Origin: Candidatus Babelota bacterium
GTDB lineage: Bacteria > Babelota > Babeliae > Babelales > JAUPTZ01
Assembly (NCBI GenBank): GCA_030917105.1
Contig: JAUPVI010000065.1
Coordinates: 1 to 5,969, forward strand
Length of the DNA: 5,969 nucleotides
Direction: 5' to 3'
Shown here: in pieces, positions 1 through 4,413 of the stretch
Layout of the letters: every line of letters starts with the position of its first letter
Numbering within the stretch: position 1 is the first letter of the stretch
The notes under the pieces: model-generated
Told to the model about the DNA's origin: nothing
Database searches by the model: none
Seen by the model: only the letters and a program-made list of their open reading frames with translations
Translations under genes and position numbers: made by a program

Positions 1-141
1 TTCGTGCTGAAGAATTACTTTTTCTTCACGAGTGAGGTTGCGTGGCTGCGCATCAGGAGTACATGGGGGAGGGGTATCTGTGGCAATGCTAATTGATGCG
101 CAAAAAAGAGTTAAAACGCTAAAAAAAATGTACGGGATCAT
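1..141 (-). CDS. Exported protein of unknown function, N-terminal part only (runs off left edge)
   Basis: The minus strand from the ATG at 139-141 stays open to base 1 and gives 47 residues. The first 20 (MIPYIFFSVLTLFCASISIA) look like a Sec signal peptide: a hydrophobic core with a plausible signal peptidase I site after S-I-A, followed by a polar Pro-rich start of the mature protein (TDTPPPCTPD) and then a charged stretch. A clear SD (GGAGG, 147-151) lies 5 bases upstream of the ATG. A TATAAT box lies further upstream, beyond the frr terminator, so this is probably a separate transcription unit. Cys14 is not in a good lipobox (the preceding residues are T-L-F), so I do not call it a lipoprotein. 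The family cannot be recognised from this fragment. Signal peptide, SD and promoter together make the gene likely real. Confidence 0.72.
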   Translation of the reverse strand, partial: MIPYIFFSVLTLFCASISIATDTPPPCTPDAQPRNLTREEKVILQHE

Positions 142-190
142 GAGAGCCTCCGAGGGTTGTAAAATGGTCTGGCACGGAGAACGGTACCCG

Positions 191-219
191 ATTATAAAGG
201 GGTTGGCAAATGTGCCCAA
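191..219 (-). promoter_or_regulatory. Predicted sigma70-type promoter for the left-edge exported protein
   Basis: On the minus strand a perfect TATAAT (191-196) lies 17 bases from TTGGGC (214-219), a weak -35 that shares only TTG with the consensus. The predicted start near 184 would leave a leader of roughly 40 bases containing the GGAGG ribosome site. The -35 abuts the outer edge of the frr terminator, so the unit begins immediately after the upstream operon ends. The -10 is strong and the -35 is inferred from spacing. Confidence 0.55.
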
Positions 220-255
220 ACAAAAGAGGCCCGGAATTACCCGGACCTCTTTTGT
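220..255 (-). terminator. Rho-independent terminator of the tsf-frr operon
   Basis: A 15-bp inverted repeat (220-234 with 241-255) has one G-T wobble and a six-base loop. Read on the minus strand, a GC-rich inner stem ends in CCTCTTTTGT with a T run at its 3' side. It begins 21 bases after the frr stop codon. The flanking A and T runs are symmetrical, so it could also stop plus-strand transcription. The loop in the sense of transcription is GTAATT, the same as in the acpP terminator. Confidence 0.85.
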
Positions 256-276
256 AAATGTATCATTCGAGTGGTA

Positions 277-861
277 TTAAACCGCGCGAATATCGGTTGC
301 TTTTTTCGCGCTCAGTTCGTCAACAACCTTAATGCTGTTGTCGGTGACTTTTTGCAACGAATCGGCCAAGCGCTTAGCAAAGTCCTCTGAGATGTCACCA
401 TCTTTTTCAAGTTCTTTTACCAAATTTTGTGCTTCTTTACGAACACCACGAACGCCAACACGGCATTCCTCAGTTTTCTTATTGAGCACCTTAACCAATT
501 CTTCACGGCGATCAGAGCTCATTGGCGGTAATGCCAAGCGAATCATTTGCCCGTCGTTTTGTGGCGTAATGCCAACGTCAGAGGCAAGAATTCCTTTTTC
601 AATGGCGCCGAGTAAGGCTTTGTCCCACGGTTGAATGGTTAACAAACGGGCATCAGGTGCGCCGAGCGTTGCCAAATCACGCAAGTTCATAACTTGGCCG
701 TAGCTTTCCACTTTGACATCTTCGATCAATTTGGTGTTGGCGCGACCGGTACGAATGCTGGCAAGATCTTTTTCAAAATGCTTGATAGGCTCTTGCATTG
801 CAAGCGCTACTGCCGACTCAAAACCCTTAACATCACCTTCGGTAATCTTTAACGTTAACAT
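277..861 (-). CDS. frr: Ribosome recycling factor (RRF)
   Basis: RRF acts in the cytoplasm with EF-G to split the post-termination 70S ribosome and free mRNA and tRNA for a new round of translation. The 194-residue product is slightly longer than the usual ~185. Family signatures are visible: ASIRTGRAN at about residues 34-42 in the long helical domain I, VESYG at 51-55 leading into the small domain II, LPPMSSDRREELVK at 111-124, and VRGVRKEA at 137-144, where the family has VRNIRRDA-like sequence. The start is the ATG at 861, with AAAGGGA (868-874) 6 bases upstream. This puts roughly nine more residues before the RTGR motif than usual; an inner Met22 is the alternative but has no advantage. 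The gene lies 21 bases after tsf on the same strand, so the two are probably co-transcribed, and it is followed by a terminator. Recognition is secure. Confidence 0.97.
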   Translation of the reverse strand: MLTLKITEGDVKGFESAVALAMQEPIKHFEKDLASIRTGRANTKLIEDVKVESYGQVMNLRDLATLGAPDARLLTIQPWDKALLGAIEKGILASDVGITPQNDGQMIRLALPPMSSDRREELVKVLNKKTEECRVGVRGVRKEAQNLVKELEKDGDISEDFAKRLADSLQKVTDNSIKVVDELSAKKATDIRAV

Positions 862-882
862 AGAGCGTCCCTTTGTTGCGTA

Positions 883-1758
883 TTACTGGCCAATGGCAAA
901 GCGAACGAATCGAGCAACTCGCACAGAGCAGCCGGCTTGTTTGCCGACAGCTTCAAGCATTTGCATAATTGTTTGCTTGTCATCTTTAATGAACTTTTGG
1001 TTGTGAAGGCAAACTGTTTCGTAAAACTTGTTCAGTTTTCCTGGCAAGATCTTTTCGATGATTTGGGCATTTTTGCCTTCGCTGCGAAGCTGTTCTGCAA
1101 AGATTTCTGATTCCTTTGCGATAACTGCTTGATCAAGCTCTGATGGGTTGACGCAGAGTGGCTTAGTAACCGCGATTTGCATCGCCACGTCTTTAGCCGC
1201 TTGTACCAGCGCCGTGATGTCGGCTGGACGGTTGCCGTCTATTGCAAGTTCGACCAAGATGCCAAGCGTTGAGCCAGCGTGTACGTAACCGTTAATAACG
1301 CCGTTCGTTGTGGTCATTTTTACAAAGCGAGCCACTTTGATGCTTTCCGCGATTTTAGCGATCAGGCCATCAAGAACCCCTTGGAGGGTCAAGCTGGCGC
1401 CACTTACCTTTTCAGTCATCAGGTCAGCGACGTTGTCGGTGTTTGAAGAGAGAATTTGGTTGCAAACTGTTTGGTTGAAGTTGCGCATATCTTCAGTATT
1501 AGCCGAAAAGTCAGTTTCGCAGGCGGTTTCAACGATAGTGCCGCTCTTAAAGTCTGGGGCTACCATGACTTGAATGTTGCCATTGTTGGTAGCGTTTTCT
1601 GCACGCTTTGCGGCAACCGAGGCTCCCTTCTTGCGAAGGATTTCGATCGCTTTATCAAAGTCGCCCTCAGCGTCGATGAGTGCCTTTTTACAGTCCATCA
1701 TGCTTACTTGGGTTGCATCTCGTAGTTTTTTAATCATGTCCACAGAAATAGTAGTCAC
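883..1758 (-). CDS. tsf: Translation elongation factor Ts (EF-Ts)
   Basis: EF-Ts is the nucleotide exchange factor that removes GDP from EF-Tu so it can reload with GTP and aminoacyl-tRNA. The 291-residue product opens with the UBA-like N-terminal domain (VDMIKKLRDATQVSMMDCKKAL, residues 6-27, then LRKKGASVAAKRA at 41-53). It carries the TDF signature of the EF-Tu contact region (ETDFSAN, 81-87) and ends with the typical KFYETVCL and a C-terminal VRFAIGQ. The frame is open for 60 more codons upstream, but the family starts just before the MIKKLR motif. The GTG at 1756-1758 has an AAAGGA (1764-1769) 5 bases upstream, so I chose it. The gene leads a short operon with frr. The rpsB gene that normally precedes tsf is not here, and neither is pyrH, which often lies between tsf and frr. 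Its leader contains a strong stem-loop. Confidence 0.96.
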   Translation of the reverse strand: MTTISVDMIKKLRDATQVSMMDCKKALIDAEGDFDKAIEILRKKGASVAAKRAENATNNGNIQVMVAPDFKSGTIVETACETDFSANTEDMRNFNQTVCNQILSSNTDNVADLMTEKVSGASLTLQGVLDGLIAKIAESIKVARFVKMTTTNGVINGYVHAGSTLGILVELAIDGNRPADITALVQAAKDVAMQIAVTKPLCVNPSELDQAVIAKESEIFAEQLRSEGKNAQIIEKILPGKLNKFYETVCLHNQKFIKDDKQTIMQMLEAVGKQAGCSVRVARFVRFAIGQ

Positions 1759-1780
1759 GACGTTCCTTTCATTGAATTTG

Positions 1781-1816
1781 CCGTCCAGGACCGGGTTTTC
1801 CACGGTCAGTGGGCGG
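1781..1816 (-). promoter_or_regulatory. Stem-loop in the tsf 5' leader, candidate cis-regulatory RNA
   Basis: On the minus-strand transcript, bases 1816 to 1781 can fold into one long hairpin. CCG (1816-1814) pairs with CGG (1783-1781), CCA (1812-1810) with TGG (1787-1785), GACCG (1807-1803) with CGGTC (1793-1789), and GG (1801-1800) with CC (1795-1794). This closes an AAAA tetraloop. Interruptions are a C-A mismatch, a small 2x1 internal loop and one bulged T, giving 13 pairs. It ends 22 bases before the tsf GTG, just outside the ribosome site. It is not followed by a T run, so it is not an ordinary terminator. A role in translational or feedback control of tsf is inference. Confidence 0.4.
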
Positions 1817-1857
1817 TTTATAGGTTGCCGATCTTGTTTGATCGTATACACTGCTCT

Positions 1858-1886
1858 TTGACAAACAATCGCTGAAAAAGTAGTCT
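1858..1886 (+). promoter_or_regulatory. Possible promoter for the rpmF-plsX operon
   Basis: A perfect TTGACA (1858-1863) is followed after 17 bases by TAGTCT (1881-1886), which matches TATAAT at only three positions. If used, the transcript would start near 1893, facing the tsf promoter so that the two leaders overlap. The -35 is strong and the -10 weak, so the call is tentative. No better plus-strand pair is evident before rpmF. Confidence 0.4.
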
Positions 1887-1910
1887 TAGCGTCACGATCA
1901 TGATTAGAGA

Positions 1911-1938
1911 AGTATAAGGAAATCAAAATAAATAACAA
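1911..1938 (-). promoter_or_regulatory. Predicted promoter of the tsf-frr operon
   Basis: On the minus strand TTGTTA (1933-1938) is followed, after 16 bases, by TATACT (1911-1916); each hexamer is close to the sigma70 consensus. The start would be near 1904, leaving a leader of about 145 bases before the tsf GTG, long enough to hold the stem-loop at 1781-1816. The site lies in the gap between the divergent tsf and rpmF genes. Confidence 0.6.
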
Positions 1939-1971
1939 GTTTCACCATGATCAGTAGCACAAGGAGCACGT

Positions 1972-2238
1972 ATGCCAGTACCAAAAATGAAGGTTTCTCG
2001 TTCCCGTCGGAATAAGAGATCTGCCAACAAATTCATCAAATTAAATCCAATTTCAGAGTGTCAAACCTGCAGAGCGCCTCTTGCTTCGCACCAAGTTTGT
2101 CAAGGTTGTGGCTACTATAAGGGCTTAAAAATTCTTAGGACTAAGTATGAGCGCCTTCACGATCGTGGTACTGCCCGATCTGCTCAGTATGCCGCTGCAT
2201 CAGAAAATGCAATGCGTGCAAACGAATCTGCTGAATAA
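1972..2238 (+). CDS. rpmF: 50S ribosomal protein bL32 with extended C-terminus
   Basis: bL32 is a small protein of the large ribosomal subunit. The start MPVPKMKVSRSRRNKR matches the family's basic N-terminus. The zinc-ribbon cysteines are all present as two CxxC pairs (Cys30/Cys33 and Cys43/Cys46), the second followed by the typical GYYKG. The usual bL32 is about 55-65 residues and ends shortly after GYYKG. This one has 88, with roughly 30 extra residues that are polar and Ala-rich (YERLHDRGTARSAQYAAASE) and have no motif I recognise. AAGGAG (1961-1966) lies 5 bases before the ATG, an excellent ribosome site. rpmF directly upstream of plsX is a widely conserved pairing and supports both calls. 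The gap to the plsX ATG is 33 bases with no terminator, so the two should share a transcript. Confidence 0.95.
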   Translation: MPVPKMKVSRSRRNKRSANKFIKLNPISECQTCRAPLASHQVCQGCGYYKGLKILRTKYERLHDRGTARSAQYAAASENAMRANESAE

Positions 2239-2271
2239 TTCTTAAGTTCACGTACCTGTTGGGTGAGTAGT

Positions 2272-2751
2272 ATGAGCAAAAAAGCCCATTATGTTGCCGT
2301 TGACGGCATGGGGGGCGACTTTGCGCCGCACGCGGTGATTGAAGGGGTCCTTGAGGCAGCAAAAGCCGGTGTGCCGATTATGCTTTTTGGGCCCGAAAAC
2401 AAGCTTGTCCGCTATTTGAGCGAGCAATACCCGGAATGGGAATTGCTTGGCATCAAGGTTGTGCAGGCTGGTGAAATCATTGGCATGGCCGAAGAGCCGG
2501 TGTTTGCTGTACGCAAAAAGTTGGATTCCTCTTTGGTAAAAGCGGTTCAGTCCATGGCTGATGGGAAGACTCATGCGGTGTTTTCTGCCGGTAACTCTGG
2601 CGCACTGATGGCTGCTGCCTTGTTCATACTTGGTCGACAGGAAGGGATTGATCGTCCTGCGATTGCCGGATTGCTGCCGACTCTTAAGGGGTCGGTCATT
2701 GCTCTCGATTTGGGGGCAAATGTCGATTGTCGACCGCATTATTTGCAGTAA
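2272..2751 (+). CDS. plsX: PlsX N-terminal half (159 residues, ends at premature TAA)
   Basis: This is the 5' open part of the interrupted plsX. I chose the ATG at 2272 because GGTGAG (2262-2267) lies 4 bases upstream. The GTG at 2263 in the same frame has no ribosome site and would add only three residues. The product carries the N-terminal PlsX signature VDGMGGDFAP, the EEPVFAVRKK segment, the SAGNSGALMAAA loop and the LDLGANVDC strand. It then stops after YLQ. It lacks the second half of the fold with the CDGFAGN motif, so by itself it should not be an active acyltransferase. It could work only if it pairs with the downstream half or if the stop is read through. It is translated from the rpmF-plsX message. 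Confidence 0.6.
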   Translation: MSKKAHYVAVDGMGGDFAPHAVIEGVLEAAKAGVPIMLFGPENKLVRYLSEQYPEWELLGIKVVQAGEIIGMAEEPVFAVRKKLDSSLVKAVQSMADGKTHAVFSAGNSGALMAAALFILGRQEGIDRPAIAGLLPTLKGSVIALDLGANVDCRPHYLQ

Positions 2752-2760
2752 TTTGCAGAA

Positions 2761-3264
2761 ATGGGTTCGCTCTATGCTGAAAAGTTGCTTGCTATTCCTG
2801 AGCCGCGCATTGGTTTGTTGTCAAACGGAGCAGAGCGAGGCAAAGGGACCACGCTCGTTAAGCAGGCGGCCTCATTACTTGAAGAATCAAGCCTTAATTT
2901 TATTGGAAACGTTGAGCCAATCGACGTGATTAATCACTGCGCCGATGTGGTGGTCTGTGATGGTTTTGCGGGCAATGTCCTGCTCAAAACCATGGAGGCT
3001 ACGGCCTCTATGATTCGCCATTCGCTGGCCCAAGAACTTTCAAGCGGAGGTCTCCTGCGCGATACGCAAGATGGCGATAAAGTGCGGGCCAAGTTTGAAG
3101 AAGCCCTTGTGGCGCTTGATAATCGCTTTGGCGAAGCTGCTCAATCCGGCGCTCGGTTGCTGGGGGTTAATGGCATTGTCATTGTGGGCCATGGTGCATC
3201 GCATGCAGTGTCGATCAGTCGTTCCATTCGCAAGGCGTATAACATAATTTTAGCGGAAAAGTAG
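2761..3264 (+). CDS. plsX: PlsX C-terminal half (up to 167 residues)
   Basis: The second half of plsX resumes in the same frame. Its first ATG (2761) is the Met of the family's FAxMGS motif and lies 9 bases after the TAA, close enough for a terminating ribosome to restart. No SD precedes it (the upstream bases are ATTTGCAGAA), so independent initiation would be weak. It keeps the PlsX motifs GNVEPIDV (about residues 49-56), VVVCDGFAGNVLLKTMEA (63-80) and a closing GARLLGVNGIVIVGHGASH, all without further stops or shifts. This intactness argues for a very recent lesion, a sequencing error, or continuing use. The gene is 99 bases upstream of the membrane-anchored TPR-like gene. Confidence 0.55.
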   Translation: MGSLYAEKLLAIPEPRIGLLSNGAERGKGTTLVKQAASLLEESSLNFIGNVEPIDVINHCADVVVCDGFAGNVLLKTMEATASMIRHSLAQELSSGGLLRDTQDGDKVRAKFEEALVALDNRFGEAAQSGARLLGVNGIVIVGHGASHAVSISRSIRKAYNIILAEK

Positions 3265-3274
3265 ATAAGAGGTT

Positions 3275-3315
3275 GCGGGTATGGTAGTATCCGCCCCTCA
3301 TTGGCTTGTCGGGGC
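3275..3315 (+). other. Two overlapping, mutually exclusive small hairpins in the plsX-TPR gap
   Basis: In the 99-base gap, GCGGGTA (3275-3281) can pair with TATCCGC (3288-3294) with one G-T wobble around a six-base loop. The alternative GCCCC (3293-3297) can pair with GGGGC (3311-3315) across 13 bases. They share bases 3293-3294, so only one can form at a time. Neither is followed by a T run, so neither is a convincing terminator. They may simply be a transcript-processing or spacing element, and a function is not demonstrated. Confidence 0.25.
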
Positions 3316-3363
3316 CTCGCACTCGGCTTTTGCACAGATTATTTATGGTGGGAGTACTAGAGC

Positions 3364-4089
3364 ATGGAATATTCTAAAACAGTGGTAGAGCGGTTATTTG
3401 ACCGTGCAATGAACTACCGAAAAGAGTTATTGCTCTCAGCGGCGTTGGTCGCGGTGAGTGGCGCCAGCATCACTGGCTATTTTTTTTACAAAGATTTCGT
3501 TTCAAAGCAAGGCCATAAGGCATATGCCGGTGCGATGCAATTATTGCAAGCACGGGTGTTGAAAGAAAATGAGGCAAAAGGGCCATTTGAGCTTGCTTTT
3601 ACCAGCAAAACAGAAAAATGGCAGGCGGTTGCTGAAGCTTTTAGTAAAGTGTATGCCCAATACAGCCATGTTGGTATTGGTGCTATGGCTGGCGCTGCAC
3701 AAGCGCAAGCATTGCTTCATTTAGGTGATGATGCGCAAGCCCGTACGGTACTTGCTGATGTTCTTACCCATATTAATGAGCCGAATGTTCTTGCACTCTA
3801 TACGTTGACTTACGCTCGGTTGCTTATTGATAGCTCGGCCGAAGGGGACAAAGAGCGCGGGATGAGCTTGCTTACTCAGTTGGCCGCCACAAAAGAGAAT
3901 GCAGTGCATGACAGTGCCCTGTACTACTTGGGTCTTGAGTATTGGTTGAGCGATGATACTGTTTCAGCAGCAAACTATTGGAAGCAGTTGATTGCGCAAT
4001 ATGATCGTGCTGATCGTAAGAGCTCGCCATGGGTGAGCAAAGCAAAAGAAAAATTGGCACTCATTGACGGTGTCTCTGAATCGTTCTAG
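3364..4089 (+). CDS. Membrane-anchored TPR-like protein, resembling YfgM-type translocon partners
   Basis: This 241-residue protein has a short N-terminal cytoplasmic segment with basic residues (YRKELL), then one hydrophobic helix at about residues 21-42 (ELLLSAALVAVSGASITGYFFY). A long helical, Ala-rich domain follows. Helix pairs such as AQAQALLHLGDDAQARTVLADVL (about 111-134) and ALYYLGLEYWLSDDTVSAANYWKQLI (185-210) have the small/large residue rhythm of tetratricopeptide repeats. Architecture and size resemble YfgM, which is anchored in the inner membrane with its TPR domain outside the cytoplasm and assists the Sec translocon. This is a resemblance in layout, not an identification. The ribosome site is GGTGGGAG, with GGAG (3351-3354) 9 bases before the ATG. 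The gene sits between plsX and acpP with a 20-base gap to acpP, so co-expression with lipid synthesis is likely. Confidence 0.8.
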   Translation: MEYSKTVVERLFDRAMNYRKELLLSAALVAVSGASITGYFFYKDFVSKQGHKAYAGAMQLLQARVLKENEAKGPFELAFTSKTEKWQAVAEAFSKVYAQYSHVGIGAMAGAAQAQALLHLGDDAQARTVLADVLTHINEPNVLALYTLTYARLLIDSSAEGDKERGMSLLTQLAATKENAVHDSALYYLGLEYWLSDDTVSAANYWKQLIAQYDRADRKSSPWVSKAKEKLALIDGVSESF

Positions 4090-4109
4090 GTAGGAAGTGG
4101 CGCACGCAT

Positions 4110-4358
4110 ATGGTATTTAGAAAAGAAGATACGGCTGCAAAAGTGATTGCCATTATCGAAGAAAAGTTGGCTAAATCACCCGGTACGGTGACGCTGGATG
4201 ATTCTTTTGAGAAGCTTGGGGCAGACTCCTTGGACTTAGTTGAACTCATTATGAGCTTTGAAGAGACTTTTGGTATCGAAATCAAAGATGAGCATTCAGA
4301 TAGAATAAAGACGGTGGGTAATGTTGTGGATTATGTTCACGCAATGCGCACAAAGTAA
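4110..4358 (+). CDS. acpP: Acyl carrier protein (ACP)
   Basis: ACP carries growing acyl chains as thioesters on a phosphopantetheine arm during fatty-acid synthesis and feeds PlsX, whose gene lies upstream. The 82-residue acidic product has the hallmark LGADSLDLVELIMSFEETFGIEI (starting at about residue 36). Ser40 of the DSL motif is the attachment site, and the following helix II is the partner-binding surface. The N-terminus (MVFRKEDTAAKVIAIIEEKL) matches the family's first helix, and a typical TVGNVVDYV lies near the end. Length is normal (about 75-85). The best ribosome site, AGGAAG (4092-4097), is 12 bases before the ATG, a rather long spacing. No other in-frame start is available nearby. 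It is the last gene of its operon and is followed by a strong terminator. A single ACP of general type fits fatty-acid synthesis better than a specialised pathway. Confidence 0.95.
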   Translation: MVFRKEDTAAKVIAIIEEKLAKSPGTVTLDDSFEKLGADSLDLVELIMSFEETFGIEIKDEHSDRIKTVGNVVDYVHAMRTK

Positions 4359-4363
4359 GAAGC

Positions 4364-4396
4364 AAAAAGGGCACGTGTAATTACGTGCTCTTTTTT
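4364..4396 (+). terminator. Bidirectional rho-independent terminator between acpP and the convergent barrel gene
   Basis: A 13-bp stem (4364-4376 with 4383-4395, one G-T wobble) has a GTAATT loop. It ends in TTTTTT on the plus strand and begins with AAAAA, which becomes a T run on the minus strand. It starts 5 bases after the acpP stop and lies 17 bases beyond the minus-strand stop of the outer-membrane gene, so it can end both converging transcripts. Confidence 0.9.
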
Positions 4397-4413
4397 ACGT
4401 TGTATACCATTGA

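Larger units (their letters stand above)
2272..3264 (+). pseudogene. plsX: plsX (phosphate acyltransferase) interrupted by an in-frame TAA
   Basis: Read through the TAA at 2749-2751, this is one continuous frame of 330 codons plus a TAG stop, a normal PlsX length. PlsX makes acyl-phosphate from acyl-ACP, the first step of the PlsX/PlsY route to phosphatidic acid, at the inner face of the membrane. Motifs run in the right order across the break: VAVDGMGGDFAPH (residues 8-20), FSAGNSGALM (104-113), DLGANVDC (146-153), then after the stop FAEMGS and VCDGFAGNVLLKTMEA. Compared from memory with E. coli PlsX, the spacing from the VDC cysteine to FAxMGS is exactly conserved, and the stop occupies the column where Gln precedes FA. 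The lesion therefore looks like a point change (for example CAA to TAA), not a frameshift. Whether it is a true pseudogene, a working split gene or a sequencing error cannot be decided from the sequence. Confidence 0.8.

Noticed and set aside
32..280. Plus-strand open frame of 82 codons at the left end
   Set aside because: It runs through the terminator and opposite the promoter and SD of the minus-strand exported protein. The product resembles no family and there is no convincing ribosome site.
1818..1901. Possible 27-codon leader peptide on the minus strand upstream of tsf (ATG at 1901)
   Set aside because: It has no ribosome site and would start within a few bases of the predicted transcription start. 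The composition is unremarkable.
1759..1938. N-terminal extension of EF-Ts by 60 codons from a TTG at 1938
   Set aside because: EF-Ts homologs begin just before the MIKKLR motif, the GTG at 1758 has a good SD, and the TTG has none. The extension also covers the predicted promoter and leader stem-loop.
2248..2739. Minus-strand open frame of 163 codons opposite plsX
   Set aside because: It is antisense to the recognisable N-terminal half of PlsX and its product has no family features. It is a shadow of the real gene.
2749..2751. Reassignment of TAA to glutamine in this organism
   Set aside because: tsf, frr, rpmF, acpP and the barrel gene all end in TAA at the length expected for their family or just before a terminator, so TAA is a normal stop here.
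2731..2765. Frameshift as the cause of the plsX break
   Set aside because: The two halves are in the same frame and the spacing of conserved motifs across the break equals that of intact PlsX.
3354..3363. The string TACTAGAG before the ATG at 3364, identical to a common synthetic-assembly scar
   Set aside because: An eight-base match is easily due to chance, and nothing else in the window suggests engineered DNA.
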